From a virus, in the IMG/VR virus record IMGVR_UViG_3300027754_000424, positions 1-24,498 of that record: a stretch of 24,498 nt of DNA, one strand, 5' to 3'. Numbering within the stretch: position 1 is the first letter of the stretch; each line of letters opens with the position of its first letter. Below the pieces are notes generated by a model. It saw only the letters and a program-made list of their open reading frames with translations, was not told the origin of the DNA and searched no databases. Position numbers and translations under genes: made by a program. Below, piece after piece: positions 1-7,562 of this stretch.

Positions 1-150
1 GAGGCGCTCACCGACGCGACCACCGGAATCACCATCGGTATTCGTGAGTGGTACGATGAGGACTCCGGCGTGCTCAAAAAAGTCTGGGAGTGCTGCTTCG
101 GAAGCGTGGCTGGCATTGCCGCAGGTCTCAAGCGCATCACCAACGACTAA
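1..150 (+). CDS. Probable major capsid (coat) protein, C-terminal fragment
   Basis: The reading frame is open from the first base and stops with TAA at 148-150, giving the last 49 residues of a protein that starts before the window. The tail of the protein contains ITIGIREWYDEDSG followed by a hydrophobic stretch ending LKRITND. A beta-strand, a charged turn and then a final strand is how many phage coat proteins end, and the position just before head-tail connector candidates fits the usual head-then-tail order. This is inference from position and general pattern. No full domain is visible, and another late head protein remains possible. The next gene starts five bases downstream, so the two are probably co-transcribed. 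Confidence 0.5.
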   Translation, partial: EALTDATTGITIGIREWYDEDSGVLKKVWECCFGSVAGIAAGLKRITND

Positions 151-154
151 GCAG

Positions 155-424
155 ATGGCGAATTACTCGCTGGTGCTAGGAGTGAGCAAAGGGTCTGCCG
201 AGGTGATTGGTAATCCGATCGCCAACGGTGGAGCTAAGCGACTGTTCAAGCAATTGATTGCCGACAACGGAATCGCAGGCGCTTGCCAGTACGAAGAGGT
301 GTGGCTTGTGGACACTCTGCAAGGCCGGTTAAGGCGCAAGGGATTCGTTTGTGGGTCAGCACCGCAGGCTGAGTCTGCAGAGCCTGCAAAGCGGCGCGGG
401 CGTCCTCCAAAGGCCACTGTGTAA
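155..424 (+). CDS. Small basic protein with AT-hook-like C-terminus, unknown function
   Basis: This is an 89-residue protein starting at the ATG five bases after the previous stop. An upstream in-frame GTG at 44 would overlap the capsid gene by over 100 bases, so the ATG at 155 is preferred. I do not recognise the family. The body mixes alpha and beta segments (a GGAKRLFKQLIADNG helix, then a VWLVDTLQGRLRRKGF strand pair). The last 20 residues are low-complexity Ala/Glu/Pro ending in KRRGRPPK, which matches the core of a minor-groove-binding AT-hook. Lying between capsid and connector genes, it could be a head accessory or DNA-contacting protein; that is inference. A strong terminator follows the stop codon. 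Confidence 0.7.
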   Translation: MANYSLVLGVSKGSAEVIGNPIANGGAKRLFKQLIADNGIAGACQYEEVWLVDTLQGRLRRKGFVCGSAPQAESAEPAKRRGRPPKATV

Positions 425-446
425 GTTCGCAAAAGAAGTAATTGAA

Positions 447-481
447 GGGGCTGCGTTGGGCAACTGGCGCAGCCCCTTTTT
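447..481 (+). terminator. Rho-independent terminator between capsid block and tail block
   Basis: A perfect 9-bp GC-rich stem (GGGGCTGCG at 447-455 pairing with CGCAGCCCC at 468-476) encloses a 12-base loop and is followed at once by TTTTT (477-481). This is a textbook intrinsic terminator. The next start codon is only 11 bases after the T-run, leaving no room for a separate promoter, so the element more likely attenuates read-through from the capsid genes than fully isolates the tail genes. Confidence 0.88.
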
Positions 482-491
482 CTAAACACAC

Positions 492-821
492 ATGTCCGAG
501 TTCGAAGATCTTATCCGTGTTGGATTTCGCGAGGTGACGGTGCAGGCCGGATCCACCATCACGCGCAACGACCAGTCGGCTCGATGCGTAATCCTGCCAG
601 CGATTGAGACTCGGGAAATGCAGGCGTCTGGCTATTACCCAGAGGCCACCAGCACCATCGAGATGGAGCGTGATGATCTGCAACGCCTGGGGCTGGATCT
701 CAAGGCCGTGTGCCAGCTCAATGGTAAGTATCTGCGAGTGGTCGGTATTGATGACGACGCAAATGATCCATGTGTGCAGGTGCATCTCAAGCTCGAGCAA
801 AACGTGGTTGTTCCTCGATGA
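492..821 (+). CDS. Putative head-tail connector/head completion protein
   Basis: This 109-residue protein starts at an ATG in an A/C-rich leader (CTAAACACAC) without a Shine-Dalgarno sequence, directly after a terminator. It is mostly predicted beta strand, with a central segment of alternating hydrophobic residues, a TIEMERDDLQRLGLDL helix and a final strand set (LRVVGIDDD... VQVHLKLE). Small beta-rich proteins of this size between capsid and tail genes are typically head completion or stopper proteins. The assignment is by size and position; I see no diagnostic motif. Its TGA overlaps the ATG of the next gene by four bases, indicating translational coupling. Confidence 0.5.
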   Translation: MSEFEDLIRVGFREVTVQAGSTITRNDQSARCVILPAIETREMQASGYYPEATSTIEMERDDLQRLGLDLKAVCQLNGKYLRVVGIDDDANDPCVQVHLKLEQNVVVPR

Positions 822-1615
822 ATCCTAAGATCGAATTTAACGACACTGGGTTTAAGCAAGTGATCAAGGAGCTGGCCAAGATGTCAGGCAAGACTTTCGA
901 CGAAGTGCTTCGCGCCGAGGCAGGCCGTGTGCTTCAACGCATTATCAAGAAAACACCGGCATCTGGAGTTACTCAAACGCGCAAAGTATCCCTGCGAGAT
1001 AAAGCTGCTGCGATTAAGAAAAACGCAAACCGTGCATTTCGTTTTCCATCTGGAGAAGTCATCTATACTCATCCGCAAACGCATCGCAGGATCTTTCTAG
1101 ATGTATCCACTTTCAAGGGTGGGACAGGTGAAAAAAAGCCGATGGATAAGCGCGGCAAAACAATCCACGAGATGGACGGGAACAGGCGCTGGAGCAACAT
1201 CCGCTGGCAAAAGTATTTGTCGCTGGAGCAGTCAATTAAGCCAGCTGCTGCTGATGTTGCGCGCAGGATTCCACTGACAAAAGGTGTGGCGCGGCAGTCG
1301 TGGGTAAAAGCTGCGGAAGACCTAAGTATTGACATGTCGCTTATCAAGTTCCCGGCTTACGTTAAGAAAGCGCGCCAGCTATCACGCAGGCAATTTGCCA
1401 ACTCACAAGGCACCAAGTTTCAAACTAAAACAAACTACGCCTTGGATTTCCAAAACGGATTCCCTCAATTCCAGAACGGCGACTATCAGAGCAACGTAAT
1501 CCGTGGCGCAATTAACGCACGAATCAAGGCATTCACCAGTGACGTTGAGCGCGGTGTATTTCTCGACGTAAAAAGGAGAGCAGATCGATACAAGGGAGTC
1601 TTCGTTACACAATGA
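818..1615 (+). CDS. Putative tail completion/minor tail protein
   Basis: This is a 265-residue, strongly basic protein. I chose the ATG at 818 because it overlaps the previous stop in an ATGA junction; an in-frame start at 770 would lie deep inside the upstream gene. The N-terminus (IEFNDTGFKQVIKELAKMSGK, partly helical) followed by an RVLQRIIKKTP segment resembles the opening of neck and tail-completion proteins of the HK97 gp10 type, but it is longer than that family usually is. The C-terminal half is rich in Gln, Asn and aromatic residues. Position between connector and tail terminator supports a neck role. It overlaps the next gene by four bases. The function is inferred. Confidence 0.5.
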   Translation: MNPKIEFNDTGFKQVIKELAKMSGKTFDEVLRAEAGRVLQRIIKKTPASGVTQTRKVSLRDKAAAIKKNANRAFRFPSGEVIYTHPQTHRRIFLDVSTFKGGTGEKKPMDKRGKTIHEMDGNRRWSNIRWQKYLSLEQSIKPAAADVARRIPLTKGVARQSWVKAAEDLSIDMSLIKFPAYVKKARQLSRRQFANSQGTKFQTKTNYALDFQNGFPQFQNGDYQSNVIRGAINARIKAFTSDVERGVFLDVKRRADRYKGVFVTQ

Positions 1616-2085
1616 GCGCACCAGATTTGCAGACGCTGTACACCGTGGAACCTGCTGTGGAGTTGGCGTGGAAGACTGTGCTGGCCGAGGCTGGCATCGA
1701 TGCCTACACGCAGCGCGAGATTGAGAATCTGCCGATCCCGCGAGTCGATGTGCAATGCACACTGGGCGATTTCACAGGTCACCGTGGAGAGATCCAGTCA
1801 GGCGTCTTTACCATGGACGCATGGAACGCATCCATCACGCTTGAGGTGGTGACTAAGCGAGTTGAGGACCAGCCTACGCTGCACGCTGAGAACGTCGCTA
1901 AAGTAAGAGGAGCAGCATCCTATTACGCGAACAAGTTCACCGAGGCTGTACTGCCGTACCACACGCTCACATACATTCAAGAAAACGGGACAACCCCTCA
2001 GGTCGGCAGCGACGATGAGACCGACCGCAGCACCATCACCTTCTCAGCCATCATTTGCATTCGCACGAATGCGTGGCCGAGTTGA
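1612..2085 (+). CDS. Putative tail terminator protein
   Basis: This 157-residue protein is coupled to the gene above through an ATGA overlap. The order connector, tail completion, this gene, tube protein, chaperone, tape measure matches the canonical siphovirus block in which the fourth gene encodes the ring that caps the tail tube (lambda gpU type). The sequence has an N-terminal helix (VEPAVELAWKTVLAEAG), then alternating strands with a VDVQCTLGDF segment and a STITFSAIICIRTNAW terminal strand, compatible with an alpha/beta ring protein. No motif makes this certain. No sheath gene follows, which argues for a non-contractile tail. Confidence 0.5.
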   Translation: MSAPDLQTLYTVEPAVELAWKTVLAEAGIDAYTQREIENLPIPRVDVQCTLGDFTGHRGEIQSGVFTMDAWNASITLEVVTKRVEDQPTLHAENVAKVRGAASYYANKFTEAVLPYHTLTYIQENGTTPQVGSDDETDRSTITFSAIICIRTNAWPS

Positions 2086-2115
2086 CACCACACCAATAAG
2101 TAAAGACCACATACT

Positions 2116-2478
2116 ATGCCTAACCCATCAGGAACCTATAATGACGGCGGACTTGTCTTCGGCTCGCAAGTCGTTTCCATCGTGTCCGTAGCTTACGTTG
2201 CAGAATCGATTAACGTCGACCGCTCGACCTCTGTCATCGAACAGAAGAACGAATATGGCGTGCCGACTGGGCAGGTCTTGATCGAGCAAATCCCTACCGG
2301 CTCCATGACCCTGCAGCTTGCCAGCTCCGCCACTGTGGCGCCCTCGATTGGTGCAGCATTCACGCTCGTGCCGGTTGGTGGTGGATCTGCCACTTTCCTG
2401 ATCAGCAAAGTCGGAGAGCAGTTTAGTCAAGATGGCGAGACCAAACTGTCCGTCGATTTCCGGAAGCAGCTGAACTAA
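2116..2478 (+). CDS. Putative major tail tube protein
   Basis: This 120-residue, Ser/Thr/Val-rich, beta-dominated protein carries SVIEQKNEYGVPTGQVLIEQ and ends in a strand with DGETKLSVDFRKQLN. It stands alone behind a 30-base A/C-rich leader rather than being stop-coupled, as expected for a protein made in many copies, and a small hairpin follows it. Tail tube proteins are usually somewhat longer (often 140-200 residues), so this would be a compact version, and a tail-tube-associated or initiator protein cannot be excluded. The assignment rests on gene order (after the tail terminator, before chaperone and tape measure) and beta-rich composition. Confidence 0.5.
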   Translation: MPNPSGTYNDGGLVFGSQVVSIVSVAYVAESINVDRSTSVIEQKNEYGVPTGQVLIEQIPTGSMTLQLASSATVAPSIGAAFTLVPVGGGSATFLISKVGEQFSQDGETKLSVDFRKQLN

Positions 2479-2483
2479 TAGAC

Positions 2484-2501
2484 TGCCGGCGAAAGCTGGC
2501 A
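2484..2501 (+). other. GAAA-tetraloop hairpin between tube and chaperone genes
   Basis: TGCCGGC (2484-2490) pairs with GCTGGCA (2495-2501), with one G-U wobble and a GAAA loop, a very stable GNRA tetraloop hairpin. No T-run follows, so it is not a standard terminator. It ends nine bases before the next ATG (2511). It could stabilise the 3' end of the abundant upstream message or lower translation of the downstream chaperone; both roles are inference. Confidence 0.5.
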
Positions 2502-2510
2502 AGATAGCCA

Positions 2511-3125
2511 ATGGATCTGCATGAGATACCAGGCTATGACGAGGCACTCGCAGAAGAGCGCGAGATGCGCGCTCGTGTCTGCATTGGCGTGCCGCATGAT
2601 GTGTGTGGAGTGGCACTCCGGCCGATGACGTTGCAGGACTTTGTCAATCTGCAGGCGCTGCGCTCACCGTTTGTGTCCGGTGGCTTTATCAGGCGCATGG
2701 ATTGCTTGCAGTTGGTATGCTACATGCGAACCGATTATGTGGCTCCGGCTGATAGCTGGATCGGCAGATGGTTTGGGAAGCGCAGGAATTCATTTGTGCT
2801 GCGCCGACTGCGCACGATGACCACATCGGAGATTATCGGGCAGATTAACAATTACATGGACACCATGTTTCTCGACTCACCGGCATCGTCATCCGGTGGA
2901 GTTGAGTCGGCTCCAATAGCATCGAGCACCGCATCGATCATTGATCAGCTAGGCTCCTCATACGGCTGGTCCATTGGCGAGATGATGTCCGTGGAATTGC
3001 CCCTGATATTCCAGCTATTCCGCATCCGACACATTATGGACGGCGGCAAACGCTCGGCTTTGATTAATCGAAAAAGCAGCAAAGTCATTGGCGACTACTT
3101 GCGCAAAATTAACTCCACAGAATGA
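2511..3125 (+). CDS. Putative tail assembly chaperone
   Basis: This 204-residue protein lies immediately upstream of the tape measure gene and overlaps it by four bases. That is the standard site of tail assembly chaperones (lambda gpG/gpGT type), which coat the tape measure during tail building. The N-terminal third is acidic and helical (DLHEIPGYDEALAEEREM), with a PMTLQDFVNLQALRSPF segment that suits a family in which substrate-recognition domains resemble T4-type gp24/gp41 chaperones. The middle is Ser-rich (SPASSSGGVESAPIASS), and the C-terminus is helical. I looked for the programmed frameshift common in this gene and found no room for an extension, because the tape measure starts before this stop codon. 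Confidence 0.55.
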   Translation: MDLHEIPGYDEALAEEREMRARVCIGVPHDVCGVALRPMTLQDFVNLQALRSPFVSGGFIRRMDCLQLVCYMRTDYVAPADSWIGRWFGKRRNSFVLRRLRTMTTSEIIGQINNYMDTMFLDSPASSSGGVESAPIASSTASIIDQLGSSYGWSIGEMMSVELPLIFQLFRIRHIMDGGKRSALINRKSSKVIGDYLRKINSTE

Positions 3126-4984
3126 GCCTTTCTACATCAGTCGGATTCAAGTTAGGCGTGGATTCCGCGTCGATGGATGCAGATTTGGCAAAGGCCAAAA
3201 CTAAGGTCGACAAATTTGCCAAAGACGTAGAGAGCAAAACAAAAGCCAAGGCAGGCAAGAAAGACGAAACATTTGGATCCGGTCTAATTGAGGGTCTTGG
3301 GTTGCCCACAACTATGGCTGCGCTCGGAGCGGCAGCAAGCGCAGCAGCGGTAGGTGGCATTGCTATGCTAACCAAGTCAGCCATGGATATGGCAGATGCA
3401 TTGGCAGACGCAGCCGACAACATGGACATGTCGGTTGAGCAGATTCAGGTACTACAGGCGCAATTTGGTAATGCAGGTTTGGGAGCCGAGAAGTTTGCAA
3501 AGGTCATGGCTGACCTTTCGCTCAATGTTCAAAAGGCTCGCGATGGAGATGTCGTTGCACAGAAGGCACTCCAGAACCTCGGGCTGTCATACGAGGATCT
3601 GTTCGCTTTATCACCTGCAGAGCAGCTTGCGAAGATATCTGACGCAGCGCAGGAGCTAGGCGACAAACAGAAGGTTGCGGCTAATCTGTCCGAGGTGTTT
3701 GGCAAAAACGCCAGGCTAATGGTTGGGCCTCTAATGCAGGGCGGAGATGCCATGCGTAAGTTTGGCGAGGACTTTACAGTAGCCACAGCAGACAATGTTA
3801 AGAGGGTCGGCGATCTAGCTGATGCAACTGCAAGTTTTTGGACCGAAATAAAAGCCGGTACCATTAACGCCATGGGCTCCATCATTAAGTATGGAGAAGA
3901 GCATTCCAAAGTAATGGATGTAATTAAGAAGGGAATGATCAACAGCTTTGACGCCACCCTTGGTGGGGCAATCACACTTGGGAAATTGCTGACTGATAAG
4001 CTGGGTATAAAGGACAGTATAAAGGACATTGTGGCTCCCAAAGCCAGCATGACAGAGGATCCAGAGGCGAAGAAGAAGCGTGAAATAGATGCAGCTGCTG
4101 CTCTTCAACGTCAGGCTGATGAGGAGGCTCTGAGTGCCGGAATGGAAATGTGGGATCTTTTGAATGTGGTTGCAGATGAGCGGAAGAAGGTTGCTGAGAT
4201 TGAGGCTGCCACAGTAAAGATCGCAGAAGCTGCGATATTCTCACGGCTATCTGATGAGGAGAAAATCAATTCCCTCACAAGAGATCGACAGGAGTTGGAG
4301 GCTCGCGCAACTGAAGATACAATCGATGGCGCTAATGCGCGACAGGATCAGCTGGAGATTGAGGTGAAGATAGGTGATCTGCAGGCTCGAATCGCCGACA
4401 AGCAGGCGTCAGCAGTTGCACGGCAGCGGCAAGAGCAGGAGCGGATCAACACCGAAAATGATAATGCAATGCAGGCTCACCACGAGCTTGGCATGAAAGC
4501 TCAAGAGGAAATGATGAAGCGTCAGGAGGATGCAGCATCTAAGCAGCTTTCTAGGCATGATCAGGAAAAGCAAAAGCTGGCAGAGATTGCGCAGATGAAG
4601 GATCAGATGGTCGGGCAGGATATTGACCAGCAGAACATCATGCGAAATGAGATGCTCAAGACCAAGGAGGCCGAGGTTGGTAAGATCAAAGCCAGACTTG
4701 CGATGACTCCAGAGCAGCGCAGGGAGGCTGATAGGGCAGAGCGTCGCGATCAAGCTGCGCAGCGAAAGGCTGAACGTATTTTTGAAGGGAAGCAAAGAGA
4801 GCGTGATCAGAAGCTGGCTAGAGAGCGTGGAATCGATGGACGCAAGGTTGCACCAAAAGATGTAGCACCAGCACCTCCTAAGGCCGGTGATCCTGCAGAC
4901 ACAATGAAACGTGCATCCGATGGTTTCATGCAGGCCGTGGATGACCTTCGCAAACTACGCGTGGTAGCAATCACTAATACCTAA
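3122..4984 (+). CDS. Tail tape measure protein
   Basis: This is a 620-residue, overwhelmingly helical protein. The N-terminus (residues 1-55) is a Lys/Ala/Asp-rich coiled coil. Residues about 59-85 form a hydrophobic Ala/Gly/Met segment of the kind found in tape measures. Residues 85-210 contain the familiar minor-tail pattern (MSVEQIQVLQAQFGNAG, a FAKVMADLSLNVQ segment, LFALSPAEQLAKISDAAQ, LSEVFGKNARLMVGPLM). Residues 300-600 are a long Glu/Gln/Arg/Lys coiled coil with many Ala. At about 1.5 Angstrom per helical residue the tail would be roughly 90 nm, short for a siphovirus; that length is inference. The start overlaps the chaperone stop by four bases. Recognition of the role is firm. Confidence 0.88.
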   Translation: MSLSTSVGFKLGVDSASMDADLAKAKTKVDKFAKDVESKTKAKAGKKDETFGSGLIEGLGLPTTMAALGAAASAAAVGGIAMLTKSAMDMADALADAADNMDMSVEQIQVLQAQFGNAGLGAEKFAKVMADLSLNVQKARDGDVVAQKALQNLGLSYEDLFALSPAEQLAKISDAAQELGDKQKVAANLSEVFGKNARLMVGPLMQGGDAMRKFGEDFTVATADNVKRVGDLADATASFWTEIKAGTINAMGSIIKYGEEHSKVMDVIKKGMINSFDATLGGAITLGKLLTDKLGIKDSIKDIVAPKASMTEDPEAKKKREIDAAAALQRQADEEALSAGMEMWDLLNVVADERKKVAEIEAATVKIAEAAIFSRLSDEEKINSLTRDRQELEARATEDTIDGANARQDQLEIEVKIGDLQARIADKQASAVARQRQEQERINTENDNAMQAHHELGMKAQEEMMKRQEDAASKQLSRHDQEKQKLAEIAQMKDQMVGQDIDQQNIMRNEMLKTKEAEVGKIKARLAMTPEQRREADRAERRDQAAQRKAERIFEGKQRERDQKLARERGIDGRKVAPKDVAPAPPKAGDPADTMKRASDGFMQAVDDLRKLRVVAITNT

Positions 4985-4985
4985 C

Positions 4986-5621
4986 ATGCCAACCGGAATC
5001 CATTACGACCTAACGCACTCCTCGGCGACTCCATTGGCCGACGGGCCTAAGGTTTATGCGTTCGACGCAGACAGCCAGTCGACGAATTACAAGCAGCAGT
5101 TTGTTCAGAACGCAGCCGACTGGATGCCGTTAGCCTGGGGAACCGAGGGTGACACTGGCTACTATTTGGTAGAGGAGAGTCAGCCTGAGAATATCGACGC
5201 AGGGATGGTGCGATGGACTCGCACATATTCGCAGGTACCACAGGCACACACTGAGTTTGAGGCTGTCAGCTACAACTATAACACCATCTACGTCTGGGAT
5301 CCTAACATTCCACCGGCTGGCAATTGGCTTTTATTTAGTCAGGTGGTTTCGTTCTCAACGATGATCACGTCGAAGGTTAACTACACATACTACCTCACCG
5401 ACGATCCAGCCACCGACATTACAATCGATCTTGCATGGAAGATCTTCCAGCTTGCGAACAATTACTTTTTCCAAGGCACCAATCCATACTCAGACCTCAA
5501 CAACGTGCCACCGTTTTTCCTTGGAGATGACTCAAGCATTACTCGGTGGCGTGGTAATATCTGGCGCAAAGCCAATCGCATGGTGCCGGTGCCGGTACTG
5601 GAGTGGAGTATATTCGCCTAA
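4986..5621 (+). CDS. Putative distal tail / tail-tip protein
   Basis: This 211-residue protein begins two bases after the tape measure stop. In siphoviruses the gene after the tape measure usually encodes the distal tail or tail-tip hub component. The sequence is rich in Tyr, Trp, Asn and Thr (for example YYLVEESQPENIDAGMVRWT and NTIYVWDPNIPPAGNWLLF), consistent with a beta-sandwich structural protein, and it lacks any signal peptide or catalytic motif that I can see. I do not recognise a named family, so the role is inferred from position. The next gene starts three bases after its TAA, so they form one operon. Confidence 0.5.
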   Translation: MPTGIHYDLTHSSATPLADGPKVYAFDADSQSTNYKQQFVQNAADWMPLAWGTEGDTGYYLVEESQPENIDAGMVRWTRTYSQVPQAHTEFEAVSYNYNTIYVWDPNIPPAGNWLLFSQVVSFSTMITSKVNYTYYLTDDPATDITIDLAWKIFQLANNYFFQGTNPYSDLNNVPPFFLGDDSSITRWRGNIWRKANRMVPVPVLEWSIFA

Positions 5622-5624
5622 GCC

Positions 5625-5933
5625 ATGGCCAAACTGATCCAACAAGTACAGCTCGGCAGCACAGACACGCTGCTAGTCACCAATCGAGCCAATGAGTTGA
5701 TCGACAAGCTCAACGCATTGCTAAATATGCAAGTGCAGCCAGCCGAGCTTGGCAGCTTTGTGGTGGGTGATGCAGGCAATGCCATCCTCACCCTATCCGG
5801 CGTGGGAGGATCTGCACCGGCCGATATTAATCAGGCGATCTCTGATTTTGTAGACACTTATCTGACGATCGAAGTGTCATGCAATAATGATGGGACAATA
5901 ACCGCATCTATCGTGAACAGTTATGGCACCTAA
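5625..5933 (+). CDS. Small putative tail-tip protein, unknown function
   Basis: This 102-residue protein opens with a helix (residues 20-35, VTNRANELIDKLNALLNM) and then becomes strand-rich, with a Gly/Ala-rich turn (LTLSGVGGSAPADINQ) and a terminal TIEVSCNNDGTITASIVNSYG strand pair. I do not recognise the family. It sits between the presumed distal tail gene and the cysteine-rich tail protein, and overlaps the latter by 11 bases, so it is probably a structural or assembly component of the tail tip. There is no signal peptide and no membrane segment. Confidence 0.5.
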   Translation: MAKLIQQVQLGSTDTLLVTNRANELIDKLNALLNMQVQPAELGSFVVGDAGNAILTLSGVGGSAPADINQAISDFVDTYLTIEVSCNNDGTITASIVNSYGT

Positions 5934-6972
5934 CATCTGCCCGTCTTGCTGTTGCGATTGCTATTTGCCAGTCCCAGAAAACCAGCGATACAAATGGGAT
6001 GTTGGCAAGGGTGACAAGCTGGATCCAACCCCGTGCGTCATTGGCACCGGAGAGTGGGGAGGAGTCGATTGGGATCCGGTAGCGTACATGGCAGGGCAAG
6101 TTGGGCAGCCATGCGTTCCTGAGCCATCAGATCCCGAAATAAAGGCTTGGAGCTACCCTCCAGATTTTAGTTTCTGGATTTTGAAACGCACTGGAGATCC
6201 CGGATGCTCCGAGGTTGAAAACCAGATCGGGAAATGTTGCATGTGCGGCCGGTGCTACAAGGGATTTGGGGCCATGTACGAACGCATCGAGTATTATACC
6301 GAGGGGGCAATCGATCCAAACTTTACGACGTGTTTTGCGCGACCTGAACAGATCGAGTCTTACCAACCTTTGCCGGATGAAGAAGTTGAGGAATGGAATC
6401 GACTTGGCACAGGGAGTGCGTTTTTGGCGTTTGATGGAGGAGCTGGGTTTCTCTGCGAGGTAAATGGAGAACCGGTCGACATTAATACCATTGTCCAACC
6501 CAGATGCATTGGGCGCGCAATCGACTCGCAGAGAATCCAAGAACTTACTGAGCCTTTTGACTATTTCGAGTGGCACTGCCTTGGATCTCTTGATTCGGAA
6601 ATCGATGCAAAGAAACAAGGTGAACGCGACAAGTGCATCAATTCTGGGTTTCTAAAAGTTCAGGGGGCAGTTGGACTTGTGGATGGGGGGCTTTCTGCAA
6701 ACCAGACGTTTTCGATTTCATACGACCCGTTAACTCCGCAGATTTGCAAAACCGTATTCAATGACCAACGGACACTGACTCCAGACTACCGAGGAGTGAG
6801 GCAGGCTCAGGATCTTGGAATTTGTTCTTCCAACGATTTCACCACCTATTCTAGGGATGCGAATGGATATCCAGACCCGACAAAACCTCTGAATCACATT
6901 GTTCGCAAAGGGATTGTTGATCCAACAGAACAAGGCGCGCAATTTTGTTATGGATACATCTGCAACGGATAA
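5923..6972 (+). CDS. Cysteine-rich tail-tip protein (21 Cys in 349 residues)
   Basis: This 349-residue protein begins with a cysteine cluster (NICPSCCCDCY, Cys 6, 9, 10, 11, 13) and carries a second cluster, GKCCMCGRC (Cys 105, 106, 108, 111). Twelve more cysteines are spread over the chain, including one four residues from the end. The remainder looks like a soluble structural protein with many Trp, Tyr, Pro and Gly residues and no signal peptide. I do not recognise the family. The position among tail genes suggests a tail-tip or baseplate component. The CxxC-like clusters could bind metal, but the gene overlaps a thiol oxidase gene by 23 bases, which makes disulfide bonding an attractive alternative (inference). 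Confidence 0.6.
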   Translation: MAPNICPSCCCDCYLPVPENQRYKWDVGKGDKLDPTPCVIGTGEWGGVDWDPVAYMAGQVGQPCVPEPSDPEIKAWSYPPDFSFWILKRTGDPGCSEVENQIGKCCMCGRCYKGFGAMYERIEYYTEGAIDPNFTTCFARPEQIESYQPLPDEEVEEWNRLGTGSAFLAFDGGAGFLCEVNGEPVDINTIVQPRCIGRAIDSQRIQELTEPFDYFEWHCLGSLDSEIDAKKQGERDKCINSGFLKVQGAVGLVDGGLSANQTFSISYDPLTPQICKTVFNDQRTLTPDYRGVRQAQDLGICSSNDFTTYSRDANGYPDPTKPLNHIVRKGIVDPTEQGAQFCYGYICNG

Positions 6973-7546
6973 ACTCGAAACCAGCAAACTAGCAGTCGGC
7001 CAATTCTTGATCGAGGCAATTGGATTCCCTCTCTTTGCAAATGCGTTGGCGGCTAAATACCCAGAGGCAGAAAAACTGATCCCAAAACCGAATGAGTCCA
7101 AGGACAAAGGGACGCTTACTCCTCTTGCGTTATGGTTTCACGAAGATGAATCTAGGATTAAATGGATTGATGGGGTGATCGCTGAGTGCGTGATGATCGG
7201 ACAGATCGGACAGATGCGCAGGATTGGTCTGACTAAAGACAACCGGCCGTTGACGATGGAGAATGTTGGGCCGAACATTTGGCGCAATCTTCATTTGGCT
7301 GCACTGCGATGGACCGGAGATGTACAGTCTCAGGCTTCGCTTTTGGTTAAAGTTGGCAGGAGCATTCCATGCGGAGAGTGTCGCAGTTTTTGGGCAAACA
7401 GGCTCAGAGACATGCCGCCTCCAAAAACCAATGCGGATGATTTCTTCCGCTGGACTTGGGAGACTCACAATGCGGTCAACGCAAAGCTCGGCAAGCCACT
7501 GATGGAGCTGGCCGAGGCGCTTGCCATGTATCAGCAGCCGAGTTGA
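6950..7546 (+). CDS. Erv1/ALR-type FAD-dependent sulfhydryl oxidase
   Basis: This 198-residue protein has an Erv1/ALR domain from about residue 106 to 183. It shows the signature in order: NIWRNLHLAALRW (Trp111, His115), the redox pair Cys141-Gly-Glu-Cys144 in IPCGECRSFW, then FFRWTWETHNAVNAKLGKP (His173, Asn174, Asn177), the FAD-contacting helix and LGKP turn of the family. In known members this domain oxidises dithiols to disulfides and passes electrons through FAD to O2. The only other cysteine is Cys80, so the shuttle CxxC found in cellular Erv proteins is absent. About 105 unassigned residues precede the domain. There is no signal peptide, so action in the cytoplasm is likely. The ATG at 6950 is the first in frame and overlaps the Cys-rich tail gene, its probable substrate. 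Confidence 0.85.
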   Translation: MDTSATDKLETSKLAVGQFLIEAIGFPLFANALAAKYPEAEKLIPKPNESKDKGTLTPLALWFHEDESRIKWIDGVIAECVMIGQIGQMRRIGLTKDNRPLTMENVGPNIWRNLHLAALRWTGDVQSQASLLVKVGRSIPCGECRSFWANRLRDMPPPKTNADDFFRWTWETHNAVNAKLGKPLMELAEALAMYQQPS

Positions 7547-7562
7547 CACCGCGCTCTTTAGT

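Noticed and set aside
44-154. Upstream in-frame GTG start for the 89-residue gene
   Set aside because: It would overlap the capsid reading frame by over 100 bases, and its translation looks like an out-of-frame reading of that gene.
2511-3125. Programmed frameshift in the tail assembly chaperone gene (G/GT type)
   Set aside because: The tape measure ATG begins four bases before this gene ends, and I see no clear slippery heptamer followed by an open extension, so there is no room for a GT-like second product.
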